DNA of 64,000 nt from Rhizobium leguminosarum (lineage in GTDB: Bacteria; Pseudomonadota; Alphaproteobacteria; Rhizobiales; Rhizobiaceae), in assembly GCF_001652265.1 (NCBI RefSeq), contig NZ_LWBS01000055.1:1-64000 (forward strand), given 5' to 3'. The notes beneath the pieces were generated by a model. The model saw only the letters and a list, made by a program, of their open reading frames with translations. It did no database searches and had not been told where the DNA came from. A program made the translations under genes and the position numbers. Positions 17,092 to 26,977 of the stretch are shown here, piece after piece (the first letter of the stretch is position 1; every line of letters begins with the position of its first letter).

Positions 17092-18491
17092 CGAAAGAAC
17101 TGCCGGATATGCTGGCCGTCGCGTTCGATTTCGACCCGCCAGAGGCCGGGGTCGCTGTCGGCGATCTCGGACAGTTCGTTTGTTGTCTTCACATCCGTGC
17201 CGTTGATCGAGACGATGATGTCCTTCGGCTCGAAACCGAGACGGGCGGCAGGCGAATCCTCCTTCACCTCGGAGACGACGACGCCGGCCGATTCCGGCGG
17301 CATGCGTAGCTCGTCGGCGACACGCGGCGACAGGTTCTCGACGACGGCGCCGGTAAAGGGCGTATGTCCGTTGATCGTGCGCTGGTCGCGTGGCGAGGTT
17401 TCCGGGGCTCGGGCAAGCACCAGCGGCAATTGCTCCTCGCGGCCATTCTCGACGACGGTGAGCTTGACCGAGTTGCCGAGCCCGGCCGTCGTCAAGCGGT
17501 AGAGCAGCGCATCCGGATGCTCGACGGAAATTCCGTCGACGGCGGTGACGATTTCGCCAGCCTTCAGCCCGGCCTTGGCCGCCGGCCCGCCTTCCGAAAC
17601 CTTGACGACGAGGGCGCCGCGAGCCTTGTTCAAGCCGAGCGCTTCGGCCACCTCCGAGGTCACGGCATCGAAGCTCGCGCCGACATAGGGCCGCTCGAAG
17701 GATTTGACGCCGGCATCGGCGGAAGTGAGGAAGACCTTGACCAGATTGGCGGGGATGGCAAAGCCGATGCCGTTCGAGCCGCCGCCGCGCGAGAAGATCG
17801 CCGTGTTGATGCCGATCAGCTCGCCCTTCATGTTCATCAGCGCGCCGCCGGAATTGCCGGGATTGATCGAGGCGTCGGTCTGGATGAAGAAGCCGAACTC
17901 GTTCCTGACCACCTGGTTGCGAGCAAGTGCGGAGACGATGCCGCTCGTCACCGTCTGGCCGACGCCGAAGGGGTTGCCGACCGCCAGCACGAGATCGCCG
18001 ACCTCGACCGCATCGGAATTGCCGATCGGCAGCGTCGGGAAGCTCTCCTTGGTATCGATCTTCAGGACGGCAAGATCGACGCGATCATCGCGCAGCACCA
18101 CCTTGCAGGGGAATTCGCGGCCATCCGACAGCGCTATCTTGATGTCGTCGGCGCCCTCGATGACGTGATTGTTGGTCACGACAGTGCCGTTCGCCTCGAC
18201 GATGACGCCGGAACCGAGCGAAGACTGCTTTTCCGAACGGTTCGGCATCTGCTGGCCGAAAAACTGCTCGAAGAAGGGGTCGCCGGCAAAGGGCGACTGG
18301 CGCTGGACGGTCTTCTCCGCATAGACATTGACGACGGCGCCTGCCGTCTGTTTGACGAGCGGCGCGAAGGAGAGCTGCATCTGCATCTGGCTTTCGGGCA
18401 CTGTCTTTGCCGTCTGCGCATGGGCGACAGCCGGCAGTACGAGCATCAGAGCGAACAGCGAGACGGAGGCGCGCTTAAAAAAGCCTTGCAT
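17088..18491 (-). CDS. Do/DegQ-family periplasmic serine endoprotease
   Basis: A 467-residue HtrA-family protease. It has a signal peptide (residues 1 to about 25, ending AVAHA), then a trypsin-like domain with catalytic His in VTNNHVIEG, Asp in DRVDLAVLK and Ser in NPGNSGGAL, followed by two PDZ domains (GASFDAVTSEVAEALGLN onward, and RVADELRMPPESAGVVV onward). It degrades or refolds misfolded periplasmic proteins. The start ATG at 18491 follows AAAAGGAAT; the longer upstream frame is not supported. It is co-transcribed with rarA. Confidence 0.94.
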   Translation of the reverse strand: MQGFFKRASVSLFALMLVLPAVAHAQTAKTVPESQMQMQLSFAPLVKQTAGAVVNVYAEKTVQRQSPFAGDPFFEQFFGQQMPNRSEKQSSLGSGVIVEANGTVVTNNHVIEGADDIKIALSDGREFPCKVVLRDDRVDLAVLKIDTKESFPTLPIGNSDAVEVGDLVLAVGNPFGVGQTVTSGIVSALARNQVVRNEFGFFIQTDASINPGNSGGALMNMKGELIGINTAIFSRGGGSNGIGFAIPANLVKVFLTSADAGVKSFERPYVGASFDAVTSEVAEALGLNKARGALVVKVSEGGPAAKAGLKAGEIVTAVDGISVEHPDALLYRLTTAGLGNSVKLTVVENGREEQLPLVLARAPETSPRDQRTINGHTPFTGAVVENLSPRVADELRMPPESAGVVVSEVKEDSPAARLGFEPKDIIVSINGTDVKTTNELSEIADSDPGLWRVEIERDGQHIRQFFR

Positions 18492-18637
18492 GGGTATTCC
18501 TTTTGAATCCTCTTGAGGAACGTTGTAGCGCCCGACGCTAGAAAGGAAAGAGGGCGGAAGCATGGAAGAATAAGGCAACGGAACGTCGCGGAAGTGCCAC
18601 TTAAAGCGATTGCGAATTTGATTCAGGAAGTACGGCC

Positions 18638-19018
18638 ATGCAACTGATATCAAAAGCCAAAATCTGGGCGAAGTCACTGAAGCGTGACATCGTGGCATTG
18701 TGGCTTGCCGCCCGTGACGCCCGTGTGCCGTGGCACGCGAAGGCAGTGGCGGGCGCCGTTGCCGCCTACGCACTGTCGCCCATCGATCTCATCCCCGATT
18801 TCATCCCCATCCTCGGCTATCTCGACGATCTCCTGATCGTGCCGCTCGGCATCATGCTGGCGATCCGGCTCGTTCCGGCAGAGGTGATGAACGAGCTTCG
18901 CATGGAGGCAACAAGGCGCATCGAGCGTCCCTCCAGCCGGGTCGGACTGATCTTCATCCTTGCCGTCTGGCTGATCTGCATCATCTTCCTGGCTCTGGCA
19001 CTGCGCAAGCTCGCCTGA
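18638..19018 (+). CDS. YkvA-family (DUF1232) membrane protein
   Basis: A 126-residue protein with the DUF1232 signature YALSPIDLIPDFIPILGYLDD, a conserved hairpin-like membrane-associated motif, and a C-terminal hydrophobic helix (LIFILAVWLICIIFLALAL). Function is not established for the family. It is divergent from the degQ-like gene and 23 bp upstream of the LprI-like gene in the same direction, probably one short operon. Confidence 0.85.
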   Translation: MQLISKAKIWAKSLKRDIVALWLAARDARVPWHAKAVAGAVAAYALSPIDLIPDFIPILGYLDDLLIVPLGIMLAIRLVPAEVMNELRMEATRRIERPSSRVGLIFILAVWLICIIFLALALRKLA

Positions 19019-19041
19019 CCGGCGGCAACAGGAACATTTGA

Positions 19042-19395
19042 ATGATCACGACAAGAACGACGATAGCGGCCCTCGGCGTTGCGATCCTGCTCATCGCATC
19101 GGACCTGGCACAGGCAGCAAGCTTCGATTGCGATGCGAAAGAATTGAAGCCGGATGAAAAAGCGATCTGCGACAACCGCGCGCTCAACGACGCCGACGTG
19201 AAGATGGTGACGACCTTCGAGCTGCTCTCCGGCCTGCTGGCGATGGGTTCGCGCGGAACATTGCAGGACGAACAGACGGCCTGGCTGAAGAAACGGCAGG
19301 AATGCGGAGCGGATGCGGCCTGTATCAAGGCTACCTACGACGAGCGGCTGAAGCAGCTCGGCGAGACCTATAAAAACATCAACCGGCCGCTTTGA
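19042..19395 (+). CDS. LprI-like secreted protein
   Basis: A 117-residue protein with a signal peptide (residues 1 to about 24, ending AQA) and four cysteines. The pattern FDCDAKELKPDEKAICDN, then DEQTAWLKKRQECG and ACIKATYDERLKQL, matches the N-terminal domain of the lysozyme-inhibitor LprI family. It is probably periplasmic. Lysozyme inhibition is known for some relatives and is not established here. Confidence 0.75.
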   Translation: MITTRTTIAALGVAILLIASDLAQAASFDCDAKELKPDEKAICDNRALNDADVKMVTTFELLSGLLAMGSRGTLQDEQTAWLKKRQECGADAACIKATYDERLKQLGETYKNINRPL

Positions 19396-19446
19396 AAGCG
19401 ACCGGTTGGAAAAGCAGCTGACTCTGGGGTCTTCGGTTCGAGCGAC

Positions 19447-21285
19447 TCAGCGGGCGTTCAGATCCCGCACGGCGCCGCGATCCGCGCTCGTTGCGAAGGC
19501 CGCGTAGGCCTTCAGGGCGGTCGTGACGTTGCGCTTGCGGACTTCTGTGGGATGCCAGCCCTCGGCGTCCTGCTCGGCGCGGCGGGCGGCAAGTTCGGTC
19601 TCGCTGACACGCAGGCTGATCGTGCGGTTGGGGATGTCGATGTCGATCATGTCGCCTTCGCGCACCAGGCCGATCGTGCCGCCATTTGCCGCTTCCGGCG
19701 AGGCGTGGCCGATCGAGAGGCCGGAGGTGCCGCCGGAGAAGCGGCCGTCGGTGATGAGCGCACAAGCCTTGCCGAGGCCCTTCGACTTCAGATAGCTCGT
19801 CGGATAGAGCATTTCCTGCATGCCGGGGCCGCCCTTCGGGCCTTCGTAGCGGATGACGACGACGTCGCCGGCCTTGACTTCGTTGGCAAGGATCGCCTTG
19901 ACCGAGGAATCCTGGCTTTCGAAGACGCGGGCGGGGCCGGAGAATTTCAGGATCGATTCATCGACGCCGGCCGTCTTGACGATGCAGCCGTCGATCGCAA
20001 GATTGCCCTTGAGCACGGCGAGACCACCATCCTTGGAGAAGGGATGCTCGACCGAGCGGATGACGCCGTTCTCGCGGTCGGTGTCGAGATCGTCCCAGCG
20101 GGCTTCCTGGCTGAAGGCGACCTGGGTCGGGATGCCGCCGGGTGCGGCACGATAGAAGTTGCGAACGGTTTCGCTGTTGGTGCGGGTGATATCCCAGCGA
20201 TCAATCGCATCGCCCAGCGTCTCGGCATGGACCGTCGGGCAATCGCGGTTCAAGAGACCGCCCTTGTCGAGTTCGCCGAGGATCGACATGATGCCGCCGG
20301 CGCGGTGGACGTCTTCCATATGAACATCGCTCTTGGCGGGGGCGACCTTCGACAGGCACGGCACCCGGCGCGACAGCGCATCGATATCTGTCATGGTGAA
20401 ATCGATCTCGCCTTCGTGAGCGGCAGCAAGGATGTGCAGGACCGTATTGGTCGAACCACCCATGGCGATGTCGAGCGCCATGGCATTCTCGAAGGCCTGC
20501 TTGGAGGCGATGGTGCGCGGCAGCGCCTTAACGTCGTCCTGCTCGTAGTAACGGCGGGCGAGATCGACGATCAGATGGCCGGCCTCGACGAAGAGGCGCT
20601 TGCGGTCGGCGTGGGTGGCAAGCGTCGAGCCGTTGCCGGGCAGCGACAGGCCGAGCGCTTCCGTCAGGCAGTTCATCGAATTGGCGGTGAACATGCCGGA
20701 GCAGGAGCCGCAGGTCGGACAGGCCGAGCGTTCGATGGTCTGGACGTCCTCGTCGCTGATCTTGTCATCGGCTGCTGCGACCATGGCATCGACGAGGTCG
20801 AGCGCATGCGTCTTGCCGTGCAGCACGACCTTGCCGGCTTCCATCGGACCGCCCGAAACGAAGACGGTCGGGATATTGAGGCGCAGCGACGCCATCAGCA
20901 TGCCGGGGGTGATCTTGTCGCAGTTGGAGATGCAGACCATGGCGTCGGCGCAATGGGCATTGACCATGTATTCGACGCTGTCGGCGATGAGCTCACGCGA
21001 GGGCAGCGAATAAAGCATGCCGTCATGGCCCATGGCGATGCCGTCATCAACGGCGATCGTGTTGAATTCCTTGGCGACACCGCCGGCCGCCTCGATCTCG
21101 CGGGCAACGAGCTGGCCAAGGTCCTTCAAATGCACGTGGCCGGGCACGAATTGGGTGAAGGAATTCACCACCGCGATGATCGGCTTGCCGAAATCCGAAT
21201 CCTTCATGCCCGTGGCGCGCCAAAGGCCGCGGGCGCCTGCCATGTTGCGGCCATGGGTCGTGGTTCTGGAACGGTAAGCTGGCAT
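19447..21285 (-). CDS. ilvD: Dihydroxy-acid dehydratase
   Basis: A 612-residue Fe-S enzyme that converts 2,3-dihydroxy-isovalerate and -methylvalerate to the 2-keto acids of valine and isoleucine synthesis. The sequence starts [20 protein letters not shown]. Cluster cysteines lie in [10 protein letters not shown] and [33 protein letters not shown] is the conserved C-terminal motif. Length and motifs fit the long bacterial IlvD form. The ATG at 21285 sits behind GAGGAAGACACCG. It is monocistronic and convergent with the LprI-like gene. Confidence 0.97.
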   Translation of the reverse strand: MPAYRSRTTTHGRNMAGARGLWRATGMKDSDFGKPIIAVVNSFTQFVPGHVHLKDLGQLVAREIEAAGGVAKEFNTIAVDDGIAMGHDGMLYSLPSRELIADSVEYMVNAHCADAMVCISNCDKITPGMLMASLRLNIPTVFVSGGPMEAGKVVLHGKTHALDLVDAMVAAADDKISDEDVQTIERSACPTCGSCSGMFTANSMNCLTEALGLSLPGNGSTLATHADRKRLFVEAGHLIVDLARRYYEQDDVKALPRTIASKQAFENAMALDIAMGGSTNTVLHILAAAHEGEIDFTMTDIDALSRRVPCLSKVAPAKSDVHMEDVHRAGGIMSILGELDKGGLLNRDCPTVHAETLGDAIDRWDITRTNSETVRNFYRAAPGGIPTQVAFSQEARWDDLDTDRENGVIRSVEHPFSKDGGLAVLKGNLAIDGCIVKTAGVDESILKFSGPARVFESQDSSVKAILANEVKAGDVVVIRYEGPKGGPGMQEMLYPTSYLKSKGLGKACALITDGRFSGGTSGLSIGHASPEAANGGTIGLVREGDMIDIDIPNRTISLRVSETELAARRAEQDAEGWHPTEVRKRNVTTALKAYAAFATSADRGAVRDLNAR

Positions 21286-21716
21286 CGGTGTCTTCCTCAA
21301 CGTGTCGGAATTATCAGGCAAAGCCGGGCGGCATGGAGCCTGCGGGCCGGGCAAACGCTGCTTTTTGGAATTGTCCTAATCCAATCAACGGGGGCTGTCA
21401 CTACCGGGAAGCCCAAATCCGGTACGCCGGGGAGAAGCGCCATGAGACCCATCGATCATATACGCTTCGACGCGACGTTTTGTTACAGCCTATTCCATCA
21501 CGACCGAACACAAAAAATTGGCTTCCCGTCAGCAATATTCAAGGCTTAGACACTATAGCGCCGCACGTCTTTTCAGACGCGCACAGGACGCTGTAGCACT
21601 TTGAATTGCTGCATAATTCCTAAATCGATTCTGATCAGGAATTATGCAGCAATATAGACATGCCGGCGGTTCGTTTAAGGGCTATATTTCAGGATATCCG
21701 CCGAGGAGGTTTCGAC
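21286..21716. other. Intergenic region between ilvD and msrP
   Basis: These 431 bp carry no convincing gene. The right part (about 21553-21655) is a palindromic Rhizobium-like repeat described separately; the rest should include the ilvD promoter and leader, but I could not fix a promoter. Confidence 0.5.
21553..21655. repeat. RIME-like dispersed intergenic palindromic repeat
   Basis: The segment contains two palindromic modules: a GCGTC/GACGC-rich module (21558-21596) and a 17-bp perfect inverted repeat (21605-21621 with 21637-21653) around a 15-nt loop. The GCATAATTCC arms and preceding TGTAGCACTTTGAATTGCTG wording are, from memory, highly repeated between genes of Rhizobium genomes (RIME-type mosaic elements). 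No second copy occurs in this window. Any terminator, nucleoid or mRNA-stability role is unproven. Confidence 0.6.
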
Positions 21717-22664
21717 ATGCCAACCTATCGCCCACCGAAGATCGCGTCGTCGGAGATCACGCCGCGCCAGATCTATGTGCGCCGCCGTGAATTCCTGGGC
21801 GCGGCAGCGCTTGGCGCCATGACCCTCTACGGCGCTGGCAAGGCAAGCGCTGCGGCCCTCTCCGCCGTTGAGAGCAAGTACAAGGTCGACGAGAAGGCGA
21901 CGCCGATCAAGGACGTCACGACCTACAATAATTTCTATGAGTTCGGCCTCGACAAGGGCGATCCCGCAGCTCTTTCCGGCGATTTCAAGCCGCTGCCCTG
22001 GACGATCAAGGTCGACGGCATGGTCAACAAGCCAGGCACCTTCGACCTCGAGGCGCTGACGAAGGAATTCCCGATCGAGGAGCGCACCTATCGGATGCGC
22101 TGCGTCGAAGCCTGGTCGATGGTGATCCCCTGGGACGGCTTTCCGCTGGCATCGCTGCTCGACAAGGTCGAGCCGCTCGGCAGCGCCAAATACGTCGCCT
22201 TCGAAACCGTGGTGCGGCCGGAGGAGATGCCTGGGCAGAAGGGTTTCTTCCAGTCGCTTGACTGGCCCTATGTCGAAGGTCTGCGCCTGGATGAGGCGCG
22301 CCATCCGCTGACGCTGCTGGCCGTCGGGCTCTATGGCGAAACGCTGCCGAACCAGAACGGCGCGCCGATCCGCCTCGTCGTGCCGTGGAAATACGGCTTC
22401 AAGGGCATCAAGTCGATCGTCAGGATCACGCTCACCGATCAGCAGCCGAAGAATACCTGGCAGGTCACCAACGCACAGGAGTATGGCTTCTACGCCAACG
22501 TCAACCCTGAGGTCGACCATCCGCGCTGGAGCCAGGCCAGCGAACGGCGTATCGGCGAGAGCGGCTTCTTCGGCGCGAGCCGCCATCCCACCCTGCCCTT
22601 CAACGGCTATGCCGACGAAGTGGCAAGCCTTTATGCCGGCATGGACCTGAAGGCGAATTTCTGA
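21717..22664 (+). CDS. msrP: Protein-methionine-sulfoxide reductase catalytic subunit
   Basis: A 315-residue periplasmic molybdoenzyme of the YedY/MsrP family that repairs oxidised methionine in envelope proteins. A Tat signal is visible ([15 protein letters not shown], cleavage near ASA). The molybdenum ligand is Cys129 in [15 protein letters not shown]. Start ATG 21717 lies behind CCGAGGAGG. Its stop overlaps the msrQ start (TGATG), so the two-component MsrPQ system is co-translated. The RIME-like repeat ends about 60 bp upstream. Confidence 0.95.
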   Translation: MPTYRPPKIASSEITPRQIYVRRREFLGAAALGAMTLYGAGKASAAALSAVESKYKVDEKATPIKDVTTYNNFYEFGLDKGDPAALSGDFKPLPWTIKVDGMVNKPGTFDLEALTKEFPIEERTYRMRCVEAWSMVIPWDGFPLASLLDKVEPLGSAKYVAFETVVRPEEMPGQKGFFQSLDWPYVEGLRLDEARHPLTLLAVGLYGETLPNQNGAPIRLVVPWKYGFKGIKSIVRITLTDQQPKNTWQVTNAQEYGFYANVNPEVDHPRWSQASERRIGESGFFGASRHPTLPFNGYADEVASLYAGMDLKANF

Positions 22665-23320
22665 TGGCGGAACTGTCGCTCGCCATCCCGAAGCGCTGGC
22701 AACCCGCCTCCGTCTGGCTGCTTTATGTCGTCGGGCTCTTGCCTGCGGCCTGGACGTTCTATCTCGGCGCGACCGATCAGCTCGGCGCCGATCCGGTCAA
22801 AACCTTCGAGCTTTTCCTTGGGCTCTGGACGATCCGTTTTCTGATCGCAACGCTTGCCGTTTCCCCTGCCCGTGAGCTCTTCGGCTGGAACTATCTGCGC
22901 TATCGCCGGGCGCTTGGCCTGCTGACTTTCTATTACGCGCTGATGCATTTCACCGTCTACATGGTCCTCGACCAGGCGATGGATATTCCTGCCGTCATCA
23001 ACGACGTGCTGAAGCGCCCCTTCATCATGTTCGGCATGGCAGCCCTTGCGATGCTCATTCCGCTGGCGGTGACATCCAACAATCTCTCGATCCGCCGCCT
23101 CGGCAAGAACTGGATCTGGCTGCACCGCCTCGTCTACATCATCGCCGCCTGCGGGGCGTTGCACTTCGCGCTCTCTACCAAGATCCTCGACCTCGAGCAA
23201 TATATCTATGTCGGGCTGATCATCGCGCTCATCCTCTATCGCTCCTACCGGCCGATCGCACGCAACAGGCAGAAGGGCAAAGGGCGGACGCGCAATCGCG
23301 CAATGGCGTCGGCCTCGTGA
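22664..23320 (+). CDS. msrQ: Heme-binding membrane subunit MsrQ
   Basis: A 218-residue integral membrane cytochrome of the YedZ/MsrQ ferric-reductase-like family, passing electrons from the quinone pool or flavin reductase to MsrP. About six hydrophobic segments are visible, with heme-ligand histidines in ALMHFTVYMVL, WLHRLVYII and ALHFAL. The C-terminus is a basic cytoplasmic tail (GKGRTRNR). It is translationally coupled to msrP by TGATG. Confidence 0.94.
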   Translation: MAELSLAIPKRWQPASVWLLYVVGLLPAAWTFYLGATDQLGADPVKTFELFLGLWTIRFLIATLAVSPARELFGWNYLRYRRALGLLTFYYALMHFTVYMVLDQAMDIPAVINDVLKRPFIMFGMAALAMLIPLAVTSNNLSIRRLGKNWIWLHRLVYIIAACGALHFALSTKILDLEQYIYVGLIIALILYRSYRPIARNRQKGKGRTRNRAMASAS

Positions 23321-23510
23321 GATGGCAGGTTTACCCCAGAGTGCCGATCCACCATATTTGACGACGATGAAGGGCAGATCGGCCGTATAGCCGGAGCACC
23401 AGCCCGAGAACGACAACAAAACAGGGCGACCAGACGAAGAAACTGCGGAGAGCGAACCTGAATGATTTTGCGCAATGGAGCCGGTCCCGTCACTATATCG
23501 GAAACAAAAA

Positions 23511-23534
23511 CAGCCGGGCTTTGCAGCCCGGCTG
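23511..23534 (-). terminator. Terminator at the end of the ribosomal superoperon
   Basis: A 10-bp GC-rich perfect stem (23511-23520 with 23525-23534, TTGC loop) lies 25 bp beyond the rplQ stop, with A/T tracts on both sides. On the minus strand a U-rich run (TTTTTGTTT) follows, giving a classical intrinsic terminator; on the plus strand TTTTGTTT follows too, so it may also end msrPQ transcription. Confidence 0.85.
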
Positions 23535-23558
23535 TTTTGTTTCCGCCGGAGCGGAAGA

Positions 23559-23981
23559 TTAAGCGGCGACGGCCTGCTCTTCAGCAGCGACGCGGGCCTT
23601 GTCGGCAGCGCCCTTGGCATAGGCGTCGCGATCAACGAATTCGATCACGGCCATGGCGGCATTGTCGCCCTGGCGGAAGCCGGCCTTCATGATGCGCAGG
23701 TAGCCACCGTTGCGGGTGGCGTAGCGCGTTGCGATCGTGTCGAACAGCTTCGAGACGACAGCGGCATCGCGGATCTGCGAGATCGCCTGACGGCGAGCAT
23801 GCAGGTCGCCGCGCTTGCCGAGCGTGACGAGCTTCTCGACGATCGGACGGATTTCCTTGGCCTTCGGCAGGGTCGTGACGATCTGCTCGTGGGTAATCAG
23901 CGAAGCCGCCATGTTGGCGAACATCGCCTTGCGGTGGCTTGCAGTTCTATTCAGCTTGCGGCCGGCTTTACCATGGCGCAT
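23559..23981 (-). CDS. rplQ: 50S ribosomal protein L17
   Basis: A 140-residue protein of the large subunit near the peptide exit tunnel. The conserved start [20 protein letters not shown] and [17 protein letters not shown] are diagnostic. It has an alanine-rich C-terminal tail ([15 protein letters not shown]). Its ATG follows AAAGGAG. It is the last gene of the ribosomal block, 123 bp after rpoA, and is followed by the intrinsic terminator. Confidence 0.98.
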   Translation of the reverse strand: MRHGKAGRKLNRTASHRKAMFANMAASLITHEQIVTTLPKAKEIRPIVEKLVTLGKRGDLHARRQAISQIRDAAVVSKLFDTIATRYATRNGGYLRIMKAGFRQGDNAAMAVIEFVDRDAYAKGAADKARVAAEEQAVAA

Positions 23982-24071
23982 TGCTATTCTCCTTTAATGC
24001 AGGTGCCCTTACGCTAAGTGGGCCTGCCGTTTCCTGGCACATGCAGGCGATCGGCCTGCTGTTTGACGGGG

Positions 24072-24097
24072 AAAGGCAGCCGAAAGAGCCTGCCTTT
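24072..24097 (-). promoter_or_regulatory. Hairpin between rpoA and rplQ
   Basis: An 8-bp stem (24072-24079 with 24090-24097) lies in the 123-bp rpoA-rplQ gap, 8 bp beyond the rpoA stop. On the minus strand no T-tract follows, so it may protect or process the rpoA message rather than terminate it. Confidence 0.4.
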
Positions 24098-24104
24098 TGT
24101 TTTT

Positions 24105-25115
24105 TCAGTATTGATCTTCGTAACGCTTGGCGAGATCTTCGATGTTCTCGGGCGGCCATGCCGGCACTTCCATGCCGAGGTGCAGGCCCATTGAAGCGAG
24201 AACTTCCTTGATTTCGTTCAGCGACTTGCGACCAAAATTCGGCGTGCGGAGCATTTCTGCTTCGGTCTTCTGAATGAGGTCGCCGATGTAGACGATGTTG
24301 TCGTTCTTCAGGCAGTTTGCCGAACGGACCGACAGTTCGAGTTCGTCCACCTTCTTCAGGAGAGCCGGGTTGAAAGCGAGTTCGGTGACTGCTTCCTCTT
24401 CGGTTTCCTTCTGCGGCTCGTCGAAGTTGACGAAGACGCCAAGCTGATCCTGGAGGATACGCGCCGCAAAAGCGACGGCGTCTTCGCCGGTGATCGAGCC
24501 ATCGGTTTCGATGGTCATGTTCAGCTTGTCGTAGTCGAGAACCTGTCCTTCGCGGGTATTTTCAACCTTGTAGGACACCTTCTTGACCGGCGAATAGAGG
24601 CTGTCGACCGGGATGAGACCGATCGGAGCATCTTCCGCACGATTGCGTTCGGCCGGAACGTAGCCCTTGCCGTTGTTGACGGTGAATTCCATGCGGATCT
24701 CGGCACCCTCGTCGAGCGTGCAGATGACATGCTCGGGGTTGAGGATCTCGATATCGCCGACCGTCTGAATGTCGCCAGCCGTGACAACGCCCGGGCCCTG
24801 CTTACGCACGACCATGCGCTTTGCATCGTCGCCATCCATCTTGATGGCGATTTCCTTGATGTTGAGCACGATGTCCGTCACGTCTTCGCGGACGCCCGGA
24901 ATCGAGGAGAATTCATGCAGCACGCCATCGATCTGCACCGCCGTGACGGCAGCACCGCGCAGCGAGGAGAGCAGAACGCGGCGAAGCGCGTTGCCGAGGG
25001 TCAGGCCGAAGCCGCGCTCCAGCGGCTCGGCAACAAGCGTCGCCCTGGTGCGCGAGCTCGAGGAGAACTCCACCTTGTTCGGCTTGATCAGTTCCTGCCA
25101 GTTCTTCTGAATCAT
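24105..25115 (-). CDS. rpoA: RNA polymerase alpha subunit
   Basis: A 336-residue subunit that scaffolds RNA polymerase assembly and contacts activators and UP elements. The N-terminal dimerisation domain is clear ([21 protein letters not shown]), and the C-terminal domain holds the DNA/activator-binding helices ([17 protein letters not shown], then [16 protein letters not shown]). Length is normal for alphaproteobacteria. The ATG lies behind CGGAAGG. It is in the alpha operon, after rpsM and rpsK. Confidence 0.98.
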   Translation of the reverse strand: MIQKNWQELIKPNKVEFSSSSRTRATLVAEPLERGFGLTLGNALRRVLLSSLRGAAVTAVQIDGVLHEFSSIPGVREDVTDIVLNIKEIAIKMDGDDAKRMVVRKQGPGVVTAGDIQTVGDIEILNPEHVICTLDEGAEIRMEFTVNNGKGYVPAERNRAEDAPIGLIPVDSLYSPVKKVSYKVENTREGQVLDYDKLNMTIETDGSITGEDAVAFAARILQDQLGVFVNFDEPQKETEEEAVTELAFNPALLKKVDELELSVRSANCLKNDNIVYIGDLIQKTEAEMLRTPNFGRKSLNEIKEVLASMGLHLGMEVPAWPPENIEDLAKRYEDQY

Positions 25116-25212
25116 GAGTTTGCCTTCCGTTCGTTGCCACCATCCAATCGTGGCAACCGAGCTTGAAAACCACCGGAAGCGCGTAAGCGCTCACCGGTGA
25201 CGAGAGCGATGA

Positions 25213-25602
25213 TCAGACGCGGCGCTTCTTGCGCGGACGGCAGCCATTGTGCGGGATCGGGGTCACGTCGCGGATGGACGTGATCATGAAACCTGCAGCC
25301 TGGAGCGCGCGCAGAGCCGATTCACGACCCGAACCCGGACCGCAAACTTCGACTTCCAGCGACTTCATACCGTGCTCCTGGGCCTTCTTGGCGCAGTCTT
25401 CGGCAGCGATCTGGGCAGCGAACGGGGTCGACTTGCGCGAGCCCTTGAAGCCCTTGGCGCCAGCCGACGACCAGGCGATCGCATTGCCCTGCGCATCGGT
25501 GATGGTGATCATCGTGTTGTTGAAGGTCGAGTTGACATGAGCGACACCCGACGAGATATTCTTGCGCTCGCGACGGCGAACGCGGACGGCTTCCTTAGCC
25601 AT
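25213..25602 (-). CDS. rpsK: 30S ribosomal protein S11
   Basis: A 129-residue small-subunit platform protein. Diagnostic segments are [19 protein letters not shown] and the C-terminal [20 protein letters not shown]. The start ATG follows GAAAGGAATACC. It lies 97 bp upstream of rpoA and 133 bp downstream of rpsM, as in the standard alpha operon. Confidence 0.98.
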   Translation of the reverse strand: MAKEAVRVRRRERKNISSGVAHVNSTFNNTMITITDAQGNAIAWSSAGAKGFKGSRKSTPFAAQIAAEDCAKKAQEHGMKSLEVEVCGPGSGRESALRALQAAGFMITSIRDVTPIPHNGCRPRKKRRV

Positions 25603-25735
25603 GGTATTCCTTTCGTTGATCTCTTCACCGCCGTAATGCCAGCGGCTACACCGGAACGGCGCCTATATGGTCCCGCTCCAAACTCAAAAGAGGCCGGCGC
25701 AGACCGCCAGCCTCCCTACCCCGGTTTCCCGGAAA

Positions 25736-26104
25736 TTACTTCTTCTTACCAGCGATTGCCTTTGCCGGGCCCTTGCGGGTGCGGGCATTGGTGTGCGTGC
25801 GCTGACCGCGGACCGGAAGGCCGCGGCGATGACGCAGGCCGCGGTAGCAGCCGAGGTCCATCAGGCGCTTGATGTTCATCGCGGTATCGCGACGAAGATC
25901 GCCTTCGACCTGATAGTCGCGGTCGATGGCTTCGCGGATCTGAAGGACTTCTGCGTCCGTCAGCTGATGCACACGACGTTCGGCCGGGATACCGACCTTT
26001 TCGACGATTTCCTGTGCGAATTTCGGACCAATCCCGTGAATGTAGGTCAGCGCGATAACAACGCGCTTCGCAGTCGGGATGTTGACGCCAGCGATACGTG
26101 CCAC
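25736..26104 (-). CDS. rpsM: 30S ribosomal protein S13
   Basis: A 122-residue protein of the 30S head that contacts the P-site tRNA and L5. The start is GTG at 26104 (reading [16 protein letters not shown]), placed by the S13 consensus and the AAGGAGAACAGGC ribosome site; an upstream in-frame ATG gives a non-conserved extension. The C-terminal [17 protein letters not shown] is typical. Confidence 0.97.
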   Translation of the reverse strand: MARIAGVNIPTAKRVVIALTYIHGIGPKFAQEIVEKVGIPAERRVHQLTDAEVLQIREAIDRDYQVEGDLRRDTAMNIKRLMDLGCYRGLRHRRGLPVRGQRTHTNARTRKGPAKAIAGKKK

Positions 26105-26326
26105 GCCTGTTCTCCTTGCATTCCAGTTGCCATCCGGCAAGTGGGCTTCGTTATGCGGCTCTTGAGAACCGCCCGTTCAGATTTACGTCCGTAACATGTC
26201 AAAACGACCGCACCCGGACTTCCCTGGGAAATCCGCGCCGATCGCATAGAATGTCGCGAGTTGGCGCGGTGTTTAGCGGAATCACTGCTGAAAAGCAACC
26301 GTTCCGCCAAGTTTATTTTCAAAGCC
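26105..26326 (-). promoter_or_regulatory. adk-rpsM intergenic region
   Basis: A 222-bp AT-richer gap separates adk from rpsM. TTGACA occurs on the minus strand at about 26199-26194 in TTTTGACATG, but the -10 box at the right distance is poor. This is a possible separate promoter for the alpha operon (rpsM-rpsK-rpoA-rplQ). Confidence 0.3.
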
Positions 26327-26977
26327 TTAAAGCTTGGAAAGAATGCTTTCGACCTCGGCCGTCACCTGATCGATCTCCGCCATGCCGTCCACGGACTTGA
26401 GTTTGCCCTTGGCATGGTAATAGCCGATCAGCGGCGAGGTTTCCTTGTAGTAGACCTGCAGCCGAGCCGTCATGGTCTCCGGAGTATCATCAGGACGGCG
26501 CTTGAAGTGCGTCGAACCGCACTTGTCGCATACACCCTCAGCAGCCGGAACCTTATCGGTATCGTGATAGACGCTGCCACACTGTGCACAGGAGTAGCGA
26601 CCGGCAACACGTCGGATCAACTCATCATCGTCGACACGGAATTCAATGACGACGGAGAGGCCGAGACCCTTTGCCTTCAGCATCGCCTCGGTAGCATCAG
26701 CCTGGACAAGCGTCCTGGGGAAACCGTCGAGAATGAAGCCGTTGGCGCAATCTGGTTGATCGATACGCTCGGAAACGATGGCAATGACGATCTCATCCGA
26801 GACGAGCTTGCCGGCGTCCATGACCGCCTTCGCGCGCTTGCCGACATCCGTGCCGGCGTTGACCGCTGCACGCAGCATGTCCCCCGTGGAAAGCTGCGGA
26901 ATGCCGTGCTTTTCCACGATCCGCTGGGCCTGGGTTCCCTTACCCGCGCCCGGCGGCCCCAAAAGGATAAGTCTCAT
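26327..26977 (-). CDS. adk: Adenylate kinase
   Basis: A 216-residue kinase interconverting ATP, ADP and AMP. The P-loop is [10 protein letters not shown] (residues 7-16), with DGFPRT in the AMP site. The lid carries a four-cysteine zinc site (Cys130, Cys133, Cys150, Cys153), as in Gram-positive-type adenylate kinases. Its ATG overlaps the secY stop by 4 bp. Position between secY and rpsM is normal in alphaproteobacteria. Confidence 0.98.
   Translation of the reverse strand: MRLILLGPPGAGKGTQAQRIVEKHGIPQLSTGDMLRAAVNAGTDVGKRAKAVMDAGKLVSDEIVIAIVSERIDQPDCANGFILDGFPRTLVQADATEAMLKAKGLGLSVVIEFRVDDDELIRRVAGRYSCAQCGSVYHDTDKVPAAEGVCDKCGSTHFKRRPDDTPETMTARLQVYYKETSPLIGYYHAKGKLKSVDGMAEIDQVTAEVESILSKL

Noticed and set aside
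23331..23470. Minus-strand frame ending YGRSALHRRQIWWIGTLG downstream of msrQ
   Set aside because: The sequence looks protein-like and vaguely familiar from rhizobial genomes, but between the upstream in-frame stop and the end there is no ATG and no ribosome site; the only GTG is near the end. Perhaps a remnant.
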